IMG/VR virus record: IMGVR_UViG_3300042567_000999
Coordinates: 19,427 to 83,426 of that record
Strand: one strand, 5' to 3'
Source: a virus
Length of the DNA stretch: 64,000 bases
Shown here: positions 15,231-23,550 of the stretch, piece by piece
Numbering within the stretch: the first letter of the stretch is position 1
Layout of the letters: each line of letters opens with the position of its first letter
Position numbers and translations under genes: made by a program
Notes under the pieces: model-generated
The model's database searches: none
The model's input: the letters and a program-made list of their open reading frames with translations, nothing else
Told to the model about the DNA's origin: nothing

Positions 15231-17672
15231 ATGCCAACTCAAAATTTAAATACATATTATTATCCTAAATACAGAAGTTTATTAAATACGGGACAATATT
15301 TTGATTTAACATTGGTTGCGGATGAAAGGGATTATGATGAGGAAGTGGTCTTTTCAACGGACATTATTGCAGCAAATGACGGAACAAGATTACCAATACG
15401 TTTAGATTTAAACGATACTAACTCCTGTCCGCAACTTTCTATGTCTTTCGATGTTTTTTACACGGGGGCAACACTTGTGTCAAAAAATTATTACAATCCA
15501 AATAATTTAGATTTATCTTGTTTATCGGCATTTACGGGAACTTGTGATATTGGGTTAACAGCGACGGATAATGGTTTATATACGGGATTGACTGGTGAAA
15601 CATTATACTATACAATGGGTGTGAGAGACGATTATAAATTTCACCCACATTATTATGATAGAAGGATGAAATTACACATGGTGACAGGTTATACGACACC
15701 ACCTAATACTGTGTTTTCAGGTAGACCAAAAAATGCGATATATAATATAGTTTCTAAAAACCAACCAACAATAGGGTATTACCAAGAACTATATGGTGGA
15801 TTTTATCAAGGATTTTATAAATTATTTGGTTATGATTACGAGGTTTTTCCTGAAAGATTAAACAAGGGTTGGACTATGGAGACGGTTATCAAACCAAGAA
15901 TAACCGATGAATTTTCAATTAGTGCTTCAACTGAAGAATATTTAAACACTCGTTATCCAAAAAATGCTGGAACTTTCTTTTATTTTGGAACAAGAGCTGA
16001 AAACAAATATTATCATTTTGCCGATGGTCATCCTGAAAGTAATAGTGGGTATACCAGAGTAACGTCAGGATTAACAAGTTTAAGTAGTTGTACGTGTAAT
16101 GAAACTGGATATACGAATGCAAATTGTGTAAGTCTTTATCCGTCAAGCGCAACAACGGCATATCACAATATTGGTTGTGGTTGTGGAGCTTGTACAGAAC
16201 AATTACCAATACCACCTTTGGACCCCAAGTTTGATGTGTTATCAAATGCATTATCAATAAGGTTTAGTGGGTGTGCTGCGGACCCAAGATTATGTGTTAA
16301 AACAATTGTTATTACCGGAGATTGTGTCACAACAGGAAGTTGTTCGACGACAGGATTAACATTTCAAACAGGTTATACTATAACTGAAGTTTGTAGTCCT
16401 CCGATATACGACGTATGTGATTACATATGTTCTGCGATTACAGAGGATAGATGGGTGATGGTTACCGCAGTATTTGAAAGGTACACAACGATAGAAGAAT
16501 GTGATTTACTAAATTTAGGTGGATTAAATGACATTAGACAAGTCACATACCAATCAATATTAAATAACACCTCATACAATCTAATAATGCCACCTGAAAC
16601 ACATTCGGGAGGAACTAAAGAAGATAAGGTTTATCGTGTGGTGTTTGATAGAAAATGGTTTGACGATGCTTGGTATAGACTCGGTAGATTGAAAATTTAT
16701 ATAAATGGTTACTACTTCATGGTGATTGAAAACTTTGAGGAGATTATACCAAGAGAATTGAATTGTGAAAAAGAAAAACAACTTGGTGTGCCATTTAACA
16801 TATCGTGGGGTGGTGGTTCTCAAGGTCTTCACGACCACTTAATATTCAAAGAGTGTTCCACTTGGGATTGGTCTGTTGGTAATATTGATACCGATTTAAT
16901 TTATACCGCTTGTAGTGGAAACGTTATAACTCTCACAGGGTTGACAGGACAATCAGGAACAATTTATACTAAATTTGATACAACACCGTATTTTACATCA
17001 GCATCAACCGCTAGTACGTTAACTTATACCGGAAACTACGTACCATTAGAAGGACCATACGGTCAAGACCCTGAGTTATTTCCAAATGAAATACTTTCAG
17101 CAACAACATATAGTGGTTTAACAACACAAATTTTAATGGAACAGAATTTTGGTGGAACCTTTATGGGTGGATTATCACAATTTAGAATGTATACCGAAGC
17201 GTTTAATAGTTCACAGGTTCAACATAATTTTAGAATTTTAAAAGATAGATTTAATCTTTTTGATTTTTGGTGCCCAAATTGTTTAATACCTACACCACCA
17301 ACTCCGACGCCAACTCCAACACCTACCGCAACTCCGACGCCAACTCCTACACCGACTCCTACACCAACACCAACACCGACTCCTACACCAACACCGACAG
17401 GTCAATTTTTAGCGGCGTTAGCAAGTTGTAGTAACCCAAGTCAACCAACACAATCTATGTTATTACCATTATCTTATCAACCTGTTACTTCAGGTGCGTT
17501 TTCGACTTGGTATACTTATGCGGTTAGAGACACATTAGGTAATTGTTGGACAATTACAGGAACATACTTTAATACCCCATCAACACCAACTTTAACTTGG
17601 AATGGAAGTAACACATTAAATTTAATAAACAACTTTGGTTCTGGTACTTACTCAGGATGTACATCATGTTAA
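15231..17672 (+). CDS. Large cysteine-rich virion adhesin with LamG-like fold and Thr-Pro linker
   Basis: An 813-residue protein, probably a virion fibre or decoration adhesin. Residues about 275-420 are rich in cysteine (for instance CTCNETGY, GCGCGAC and CDYICSA). Residues about 400-660 look like a concanavalin/LamG jelly roll: RWVMVTAVFERY, RLKIYINGYYFMVIE, then FGGTFMGGLSQFRMYTEAFN near 640-660, the usual closing strands of that fold. A Thr-Pro repeat linker (residues 685-723) leads to a C-terminal domain of about 90 residues. No signal peptide is seen. It starts a rightward unit behind a late-type element and is followed by a small Ig-like gene. The glycan ligand is unknown. Confidence 0.65.
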   Translation: MPTQNLNTYYYPKYRSLLNTGQYFDLTLVADERDYDEEVVFSTDIIAANDGTRLPIRLDLNDTNSCPQLSMSFDVFYTGATLVSKNYYNPNNLDLSCLSAFTGTCDIGLTATDNGLYTGLTGETLYYTMGVRDDYKFHPHYYDRRMKLHMVTGYTTPPNTVFSGRPKNAIYNIVSKNQPTIGYYQELYGGFYQGFYKLFGYDYEVFPERLNKGWTMETVIKPRITDEFSISASTEEYLNTRYPKNAGTFFYFGTRAENKYYHFADGHPESNSGYTRVTSGLTSLSSCTCNETGYTNANCVSLYPSSATTAYHNIGCGCGACTEQLPIPPLDPKFDVLSNALSIRFSGCAADPRLCVKTIVITGDCVTTGSCSTTGLTFQTGYTITEVCSPPIYDVCDYICSAITEDRWVMVTAVFERYTTIEECDLLNLGGLNDIRQVTYQSILNNTSYNLIMPPETHSGGTKEDKVYRVVFDRKWFDDAWYRLGRLKIYINGYYFMVIENFEEIIPRELNCEKEKQLGVPFNISWGGGSQGLHDHLIFKECSTWDWSVGNIDTDLIYTACSGNVITLTGLTGQSGTIYTKFDTTPYFTSASTASTLTYTGNYVPLEGPYGQDPELFPNEILSATTYSGLTTQILMEQNFGGTFMGGLSQFRMYTEAFNSSQVQHNFRILKDRFNLFDFWCPNCLIPTPPTPTPTPTPTATPTPTPTPTPTPTPTPTPTPTPTGQFLAALASCSNPSQPTQSMLLPLSYQPVTSGAFSTWYTYAVRDTLGNCWTITGTYFNTPSTPTLTWNGSNTLNLINNFGSGTYSGCTSC
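17287..17400 (+). repeat. In-frame Thr-Pro coding repeat
   Basis: About 38 codons of mainly alternating Thr and Pro codons (ACN CCN), with one alanine interruption, form a low-complexity track in the adhesin gene. The third bases vary, so it is not a perfect microsatellite, but runs of identical six-base units occur. It encodes an extended, stiff linker between the LamG-like part and the C-terminal domain, and could change length by recombination or slippage. Confidence 0.9.
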
Positions 17673-17682
17673 AATTAAAAAA

Positions 17683-18036
17683 ATGGAATTTTTTATAAAA
17701 CAAAATACAACTTTACCGATAGTCAAAATGGATGTAGTTTTTGACGGTAGAACTAATGCGGGTGAAGAATTTTACTCAATAATGGATAATGCGACTTTAA
17801 GATTTTCTATGATTAATGAAGATAATGGAATTCCAAAAGTTAGTATGAAACAAGCATATATTGTTGCAAAAGATAAAAGAAATCCTGACGCACCATGGGA
17901 ATACTACATTTACTATAAGTGGGGAGCAAAAGACACAAACAAGAAAGGTAGATTTTTAGGTCAGTTTTTAGTTGTATTAGAAAGTGGAGAATTAATTTCA
18001 CCGATTAGAGAAAATCTTTACATCAATATTATTTGA
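17683..18036 (+). CDS. Small Ig-like structural protein, BppU-like
   Basis: The start at 17683 (MEFFIKQNTT) is chosen because the longer reading frame would overlap the adhesin gene and add an unlikely N-terminus; it leaves 10 bases between genes. The product is 117 residues. The run of IKQNTTLPIVKMDVVFDGR, ATLRFSMINEDNG, YYIYYKWGAKDTNKKGRFLG and SPIRENLYINII resembles the N-terminal Ig-like domain of phage baseplate upper or tail fibre proteins. It probably helps mount or accompany the adhesin encoded just upstream. Homology is by pattern only. Confidence 0.5.
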   Translation: MEFFIKQNTTLPIVKMDVVFDGRTNAGEEFYSIMDNATLRFSMINEDNGIPKVSMKQAYIVAKDKRNPDAPWEYYIYYKWGAKDTNKKGRFLGQFLVVLESGELISPIRENLYINII

Positions 18037-18063
18037 CATTAACACAACTCATTTTTATATTTA
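18033..18063 (+). promoter_or_regulatory. Bacteroidota-type promoter for DNA polymerase
   Basis: TTGAC at 18033-18037 and TATATTTA at 18056-18063 are spaced 20 bases apart, matching the TTG/TAnnTTTG promoters used by Bacteroidota housekeeping sigma factor (last base A rather than G). The second box also contains the TATTTAT core seen before late genes. Transcription from here would give a leader of about 55-60 bases before the ATG at 18128. Confidence 0.5.
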
Positions 18064-18078
18064 TTGAAAAAGGGAAAC

Positions 18079-18094
18079 CACGACTTAGTTCGTG
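18079..18094 (+). promoter_or_regulatory. Hairpin in polymerase leader
   Basis: CACGA (18079-18083) and TCGTG (18090-18094) form a perfect 5-base stem with a 6-base loop CTTAGT, 33 bases upstream of the polymerase ATG. In T4 and RB69 the polymerase represses its own translation through a leader hairpin, so an operator is possible. The stem is short and without a T run it is not a terminator. Confidence 0.35.
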
Positions 18095-18127
18095 AGAACA
18101 ATAACCCAAAACTAAAAAATATAAAAT

Positions 18128-20956
18128 ATGGTTCCACAAGAAGAAATTGAACGCTTCCTATTAGGCGAAGACGACGAAAAATATATCGTATCACTCGAAT
18201 ACGATTACAAATCCTCAAAGATTTATAAAGTAATACAAGACCCTATTAAGGGTAAAATGTTACGTCCCGACACATTTATTCCATTTGCTTGGGTTGGTGA
18301 CTTGAAAGGTAAAAACTTTTACAAGAACGATAAACACGCACAAAAACGTGCGATGAGTGAAAATGGTATTATCATAGAAAGGCTTGATACTCACGGTGAT
18401 GAACGTTTAGAGAACGGATTGAAGTATTTGGTTAAAACAACAAAATCGTATTCCAATCTTGTAAACTTTTTTAAGGGGGGTGGTTTAGACCCGTGGGGTA
18501 GAGACAACACAGACTCAATTCAGATATTATCGCCAGTTGAGCAATACTTAATTCAAAAAAGTAAAAGACTTTTCAAAGGTTTTGATGAGTATGATGAAAT
18601 CCACAGGTTTGTATTCGATATCGAGACCACAGGTCTTGACCCCAAAACAAGTAAGATATTCTTGATAGGGATGAAAGACAATCGTGGTTTTCTAAAATTA
18701 TTATCAGCACAAAATGAAGATGAAGAAAGACAAATGATTGTCGACTTCTTTAAGACTATTGATGAGTTAAAACCATCTTTGATTGGGGGTTACAACTCAG
18801 CATTCTTTGACTTCCCGTTTATTTTGAAAAGAGCGGAAATATTAAATTTAAACATTAAAAAAATATCAAAGACCTTACATCCTGATTACACATTGAAACA
18901 AAAAGATGGTATCCTAAAGTTAGCAAACGAAATGGAACCATACGTTCAGACTCAGATGTGGGGGTATAACATTGTGGATATTGCTCACGCAGTTCGTAGA
19001 GCACAAGCGATTAACTCAGACATTAAGAGTTGGTCTTTGAAGTATATTACCAAATTTATTGAAGCGGAAAAACCAAATCGCGTTTATGTTGAAGGGGATA
19101 AGATTGGTAAAATCTATTTTGATAATCTTGAATATTGGATGAACAAAGAAAACGGAGCTTACAAAAAAGTTGGGTTTGATTCAAAAATAGATGAGGTCTG
19201 TAAAAGAAGAGATGATGTTTATAAACTAGTTACGGGTTCAAAAATTATTGAGGACTACTTGGACGATGACCTTTATGAAACGATGATAGTTGATGAGCAG
19301 TTTAATCAAGCAAACTTCTTGTTGTCTAAACTTGTACCAACAACGTATGAGAGACTTTCAACTATGGGGACCGCAACATTATGGAAAATGATTATGTCCT
19401 CATGGTCATATAAACATAACTTGGCATTACCAAGAAAATTAGAAAAAAGAAAGTTTACAGGAGGACTTTCTCGTTTGGTTCAGGTTGGGTTCTCTAAGAA
19501 CGTATTGAAACTTGACTACTCTTCACTATACCCATCTATTCAGTTGGTTCACGACGTATTCCCTAAATGTGACGTAACAGGAGCGATGAAAAGTATGTTA
19601 AAGTATTTCCGTGATACTCGTATTAAATATAAGAACTTAGCAAGTGAATATAAGTCTATTGACCCTAAACTTGCAATTTCTTATGACCGTAAACAATTAC
19701 CAATTAAAATCTTTATCAACGCATTCTTTGGTTCATTATCAGCTCCACAAGTATTTCCATGGGGTGATATCGATATGGGTGAACAGATTACTTGTACGGG
19801 TAGACAATATTTAAGACAGATGATTATGTTCTTTATGAAAAGAGGTTATGTTCCACTTGTAATGGACACGGATGGTGTAAACTTTGAAACCCCAGAAGAT
19901 AGAGAAGAATATAAGTATATTGGAAAGGGATTGAATGGATTGGTTAAAGAAGGTAAGGAATATATTGGAGCAGAAGCGGATGTTGCCGAATATAATGATT
20001 TATTTTTAAGAGGTGAAATGGGATTAGATATTGATGGGGTTTGGCCTTCAACAATTAATGTGGCTCGTAAAAACTATGCTCTTCTTACAGATAAGGGTAA
20101 AGTAAAACTAACAGGTAATAGTATTAAATCTAAAAAACTTCAAACCTATGTTGCTGAATTTTTGGATAAAGGACTTCGAATGTTATTAGATGGTAAGGGT
20201 GGTGAGTTCTTGGATTTCTACTATGAGTATGTTGACAAACTTTATAACCGACAAATCCCTTTGGCTAAAATCGCAAACAAAGCTCGTGTTAAACAATCAA
20301 TAGATGACTACAAAGTTCACATTACTAAAACCACAATAGCTGGTAATATGATGTCCCGTCAAGCACATATGGAACTTTTAATTAAAGAAGGTAAAAATCC
20401 CGGTCTTGGTGACACAATCTTTTATGTTAATAATGGTGAAAAAAAATCACATGGTGACGTTCAAAAGAAAAAAGATGAATTAGTTTTAAATTGTTATATG
20501 ATTGACGAACGTGATATTGAAATGAATCCAGACTTATTGGGTGAGTATAATGTTCCAAGATATATTGCAGCATTTAACAAAAGAATCGAACCATTACTTG
20601 TTGTTTATAGACCTGAAATCAGAAAAGACATTTTAATCGAAGACCCAAAAGATAGACCTATCTTCACTAAGACTCAAACTGAATTAGTACGTGGGTATCC
20701 TATGAAAGAGGTTCACCAAGACACATTAGAAGAAGTATTAACGTTATCTGATACAGAATTAACGTTTTGGAAGAATGTGGGCATTGACCCTTACTATATG
20801 TATTTGGATGGAACGGTAGATTTAGTAGATACCAAATGGGTTGAAAATAACAGAGTTTTAATGGAGAAATATGTTCAACAACAAAAGAAAGTAGACGCTG
20901 ATGAGTATTATGAATTTGATGTTGATGGTGATTTAATGGCTCTTAGTTTCGACTAA
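18128..20956 (+). CDS. Family B DNA polymerase (T4 gp43-like)
   Basis: The replicative polymerase, 942 residues against 898 in T4. The proofreading domain shows Exo I FDIETTGLDP at 163-172 and Exo II GGYNSAFFDFPF near 221-231. The polymerase domain has motif A DYSSLYPSIQ near 462, motif B KIFINAFFGSLSAP near 533, and motif C MDTDGVNF near 580. Motif C reads DTDG rather than the usual DTDS while both catalytic Asp residues remain. It copies phage DNA together with the gp32, UvsX and gp41 homologues at 49406-54456. Its gene stands alone, far from these, and ends 4 bases inside a convergent leftward gene. Confidence 0.95.
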   Translation: MVPQEEIERFLLGEDDEKYIVSLEYDYKSSKIYKVIQDPIKGKMLRPDTFIPFAWVGDLKGKNFYKNDKHAQKRAMSENGIIIERLDTHGDERLENGLKYLVKTTKSYSNLVNFFKGGGLDPWGRDNTDSIQILSPVEQYLIQKSKRLFKGFDEYDEIHRFVFDIETTGLDPKTSKIFLIGMKDNRGFLKLLSAQNEDEERQMIVDFFKTIDELKPSLIGGYNSAFFDFPFILKRAEILNLNIKKISKTLHPDYTLKQKDGILKLANEMEPYVQTQMWGYNIVDIAHAVRRAQAINSDIKSWSLKYITKFIEAEKPNRVYVEGDKIGKIYFDNLEYWMNKENGAYKKVGFDSKIDEVCKRRDDVYKLVTGSKIIEDYLDDDLYETMIVDEQFNQANFLLSKLVPTTYERLSTMGTATLWKMIMSSWSYKHNLALPRKLEKRKFTGGLSRLVQVGFSKNVLKLDYSSLYPSIQLVHDVFPKCDVTGAMKSMLKYFRDTRIKYKNLASEYKSIDPKLAISYDRKQLPIKIFINAFFGSLSAPQVFPWGDIDMGEQITCTGRQYLRQMIMFFMKRGYVPLVMDTDGVNFETPEDREEYKYIGKGLNGLVKEGKEYIGAEADVAEYNDLFLRGEMGLDIDGVWPSTINVARKNYALLTDKGKVKLTGNSIKSKKLQTYVAEFLDKGLRMLLDGKGGEFLDFYYEYVDKLYNRQIPLAKIANKARVKQSIDDYKVHITKTTIAGNMMSRQAHMELLIKEGKNPGLGDTIFYVNNGEKKSHGDVQKKKDELVLNCYMIDERDIEMNPDLLGEYNVPRYIAAFNKRIEPLLVVYRPEIRKDILIEDPKDRPIFTKTQTELVRGYPMKEVHQDTLEEVLTLSDTELTFWKNVGIDPYYMYLDGTVDLVDTKWVENNRVLMEKYVQQQKKVDADEYYEFDVDGDLMALSFD

Positions 20957-21285
20957 GAGTCCTTCAATCCGTCAGATGAAAGAATATACCAAAAGTCACC
21001 TATTTTTCTGTATTCAACACAAGCACCTTTATCTAACTCAATAACGTCAAATTCTTCATCAATTAAAGAATCGGCACTAACGTTTACAACTGTAAGTGCC
21101 TTTATAACTATATGGTCTGTTGTTTTAGAATCTAAAAATAATTCACAAGAATCAACGTCTTTTATAACAATTGCAGATTCTCCGTTTGTTGAATAAGTTT
21201 TATTAGTTACTACCGCAACATCTGAAGTCACAATTTCATGACCATTAATTATTCTTTTTGATGGAATTGACCTAAATACTGACAT
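20953..21285 (-). CDS. Small beta-rich uncharacterised protein
   Basis: A 110-residue protein predicted mostly beta strand (for example IVTSDVAVVTNKTYSTNGES and ACVEYRKIGDFWYILSSDG). No family recognised; small beta-rich proteins next to neck genes are often virion decoration or fibre-trimerisation pieces. Its stop overlaps the end of the polymerase gene by 4 bases in convergent orientation. It lies 5 bases downstream of the neck-like gene, so both share one transcript. Confidence 0.5.
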   Translation of the reverse strand: MSVFRSIPSKRIINGHEIVTSDVAVVTNKTYSTNGESAIVIKDVDSCELFLDSKTTDHIVIKALTVVNVSADSLIDEEFDVIELDKGACVEYRKIGDFWYILSSDGLKDS

Positions 21286-21290
21286 AAAAA

Positions 21291-22412
21291 TTAAATTACT
21301 GTGTATGGGCTTTGGAAAGCTCTTAACTTTAATAATTTGTTTAAGTTCTCCGCTTGTAAAGCCTTTTGTTCCATCATTTTTTCCGGACGTAATCTTTCGA
21401 GTCTTGTTTTAAGTTCTTCCCACAACATAGCCTTTTCATCTTTCGCTTCTGTAGCCAAAGACGTATAATCCATAGTTAATTCAGAGTCAGGTGTTTTAAG
21501 ATTACCACTGAACTTACCTCTAACTCTACCTAAAGTTTCTTTACAATATGCGGTAAACCATCTCCTAACCCACGTTTGTGCAGGTGGATTAAGTTTATCC
21601 CATCTCATTTTATCTAATGGGACATCAGATGGGAGTCTTACTACGTCTGGATTTTTTGCTAAACAATCTTCTCTATCAAACGTATCATAATACCAATACC
21701 AAACTCTATTACGATTTCTTCTCATATTACCAAAATCAAATTTACCTCCAGGAACATTCATTAAGTGAATCGCCTTTTTTCCTTCAGGTAACGCTGTAAT
21801 TCTATATGTTAAATCACCTGTAATAATTCTTCTTTTAATACTGATGTCTGACATCCTTAATAAGATATCAAATGCTGGAGTAATGAAATAGTTACCCGTA
21901 GTCCCGAGTTGTGAAAACCCAGCACCACCACCTAAACCAATACCACCCATACCCCCAAATCCACCCATAAATGGGTCAAAGTATGCCGCATCTAATTCTG
22001 AACGAGCAAACCAAAGAAGTTCATTTATTTCTCTACCTGCAGGTATTTCATAAATTTGTTGGTTATCAATTAATTCAATATAATCTTTCTTTAAAACCCA
22101 ATCACCACCAGCTTGTAAACCCACGATTTTTGAATACGCATATGTGTATTGAGTTTCCCAATCCATACTACGAGTGGATAATGCTCTTGTAATTGATTGT
22201 TCATCAAGGTTTAATCCATAAACAGAAGACCACTGAGATTCTATTAACCAATCTTGGACGTGCTGTTCATAATCTTCGATTGAAAGTTCTAATAAAGAAT
22301 CCATCATTTCGTCCTCTAACTCTACAGAACGTAATGGTGCCCCTAAAAGATTTCGTATTCTTTTATAAAGTTTACTTCTGTCGGGCTCATTTATGATTAC
22401 AACGTTTGACAT
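21291..22412 (-). CDS. Neck-like virion protein (T4 gp13-like candidate)
   Basis: A 373-residue protein whose layout resembles gp13-type neck proteins of T4-like phages: an N-terminal helical part (RIRNLLGAPLRSVELEDEMM, then LLELSIEDYEQHVQDWL), a central beta region, and a C-terminal helical part with WVRRWFTAYCKETLGRVRGK followed by an ELKTRLERLRPEKMM segment. Such proteins join the head portal vertex to the tail. A glycine-rich insert (GGFGGMGGIGLGGGAGF near residue 150) is unusual and probably a flexible loop. The gene is preceded by a TATTTATA element 11 bases upstream of its start. The gp13 assignment is by pattern and moderate. Confidence 0.5.
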   Translation of the reverse strand: MSNVVIINEPDRSKLYKRIRNLLGAPLRSVELEDEMMDSLLELSIEDYEQHVQDWLIESQWSSVYGLNLDEQSITRALSTRSMDWETQYTYAYSKIVGLQAGGDWVLKKDYIELIDNQQIYEIPAGREINELLWFARSELDAAYFDPFMGGFGGMGGIGLGGGAGFSQLGTTGNYFITPAFDILLRMSDISIKRRIITGDLTYRITALPEGKKAIHLMNVPGGKFDFGNMRRNRNRVWYWYYDTFDREDCLAKNPDVVRLPSDVPLDKMRWDKLNPPAQTWVRRWFTAYCKETLGRVRGKFSGNLKTPDSELTMDYTSLATEAKDEKAMLWEELKTRLERLRPEKMMEQKALQAENLNKLLKLRAFQSPYTVI

Positions 22413-22423
22413 AGATTTTTTAA

Positions 22424-22431
22424 TATAAATA
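22424..22431 (-). promoter_or_regulatory. TATTTATA element for the neck-like gene
   Basis: Read leftward this is GATATTTATATT, ending 11 bases before the start codon at 22412. It has the same core and near-identical spacing as elements ahead of the tape measure and other late genes. Confidence 0.5.
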
Positions 22432-22449
22432 TCTTATAAATTATTTATG

Positions 22450-23538
22450 TTACGATTTTCTAATTTTTAACTGAGTAGTGTATAGGTCATTTACAAACCC
22501 CCAATTCACAACTTTCCAAAAATTTGAAATGTATTCATCTCTTTTATTTTTGTATTTTAAGTAATACGCATGTTCCCATAAGTCTAAACCTAATAATGGG
22601 TATCCATTTTCTTTTTCGGTATTCATTAAGGGATTGTCTTGGTTGGATGTTGTAACAATTTTTAATCTATTATTTTTTGTTAAAATTAACCAAGCCCATC
22701 CTGAACCAAATTTAGTTTTTGCTTCTTCACTAAATTGTTCTTTGAATTTTTCAAATGAACCAAAATCTTTTTCTATTTTAGAAAGTATTGGGCCAGATAT
22801 TTCTTGTTTTTTTGGAGATAACATTTTCCAAAACAAAGCGTGGTTAAACGCACCACCACCATTATTTTTAACTACCTTATTAAATTTAGAAATCTTTTCT
22901 ATAATTTCCTCAAGGTCTAAATCCTTACCTTTAACTTTTTCTAATTCAACATTAAGTTTTTCAACATATCCTTTGTAGTGTTTGTTGTAGTGGGTTTTCA
23001 TCGTTTCACTGTCAATAAATCTTTCTAACTCATCATAATTGTAAGGTAGTTTATCGATACTTATTTTTTTTATTTCACTAATTAACGTTTCTTTGGAATT
23101 AAACTCAACCTCCAACAAAGATTCAATCTCATTAATTTTTTTTGAAAAAGGTTTGTATATTGATTTTTCTTTTGATTTATTATTTTTCTCAAACTTTTTC
23201 ATTTCTTGTGATGCTTGTGCACTTGCTTCATCTTCATTTTTTCCACCGATATCTTTTCCTTTTTTTCTTTTCAAAATAGTTCTTTGGTGTTCATGTGACC
23301 ATTCATGCGCCAATGTTCTTAAAACATCTCGATTCAATCTACCTTTAACTAAAATTTTAAGTTTGTTTTTGTTGGTTCTTGAACCAGTTGTCATTTCGCC
23401 AGTTCTTTTATTTTGAAATAGAATATCAATATCATCCTTTAATGGATAATTTTTTTTTAGTTGAGTTATAAAATCGTCAATTAATACTTTATCACCCTTT
23501 GTAGGTTCAACTCCAATATATTCAATATTCACTTCCAT
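22450..23538 (-). CDS. HEWSH metallopeptidase-like domain fused to manganese-type superoxide dismutase
   Basis: A 362-residue fusion. Residues about 165-360 are a complete Fe/Mn superoxide dismutase: metal ligands H183 (THYNKHYKGYV), H233 (FNHALFW), D319 and H323 (GLDLWEHAYYLKY), plus FGSGWAWL. NNGGGAFNH and SNQDNPLM carry the Gly and Gln placements typical of Mn rather than Fe enzymes. It would convert superoxide to peroxide and oxygen. Residues 1-115 form a different domain with LAHEWSHEHQ (HExxH at 78-82) and a following NEDEASAQAS that resembles the third-ligand helix of gluzincin-type peptidases. A lysine-rich linker joins them. Its gene sits between neck-like and helicase genes on the leftward strand. 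Confidence 0.88.
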   Translation of the reverse strand: MEVNIEYIGVEPTKGDKVLIDDFITQLKKNYPLKDDIDILFQNKRTGEMTTGSRTNKNKLKILVKGRLNRDVLRTLAHEWSHEHQRTILKRKKGKDIGGKNEDEASAQASQEMKKFEKNNKSKEKSIYKPFSKKINEIESLLEVEFNSKETLISEIKKISIDKLPYNYDELERFIDSETMKTHYNKHYKGYVEKLNVELEKVKGKDLDLEEIIEKISKFNKVVKNNGGGAFNHALFWKMLSPKKQEISGPILSKIEKDFGSFEKFKEQFSEEAKTKFGSGWAWLILTKNNRLKIVTTSNQDNPLMNTEKENGYPLLGLDLWEHAYYLKYKNKRDEYISNFWKVVNWGFVNDLYTTQLKIRKS

Positions 23539-23542
23539 GATA

Positions 23543-23550
23543 AATAAATA
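23543..23550 (-). promoter_or_regulatory. TATTTATT element near the SOD fusion gene
   Basis: Read leftward the sequence is GATATTTATTTATC, with two overlapping TATTTAT cores, only 0-4 bases before the ATG at 23538. It lies in the 12-base gap after the helicase gene stop. The closeness to the ATG makes a classical promoter doubtful and a leaderless or translational role possible. Confidence 0.35.

Noticed and set aside
15919-16257. Antisense open frames inside long genes, for example opposite the adhesin gene
   Set aside because: They lie wholly within recognised genes, have no motif or control element, and their protein sequences are of non-natural composition.
17287-17400. Thr-Pro tract as a non-coding microsatellite or phase-variable switch
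   Set aside because: The units are multiples of three with variable third bases and the frame stays open, so length changes would not switch expression off.
18079-18094. tRNA or terminator at the polymerase leader hairpin
   Set aside because: The stem is only five bases, no cloverleaf can be drawn and no T run follows.
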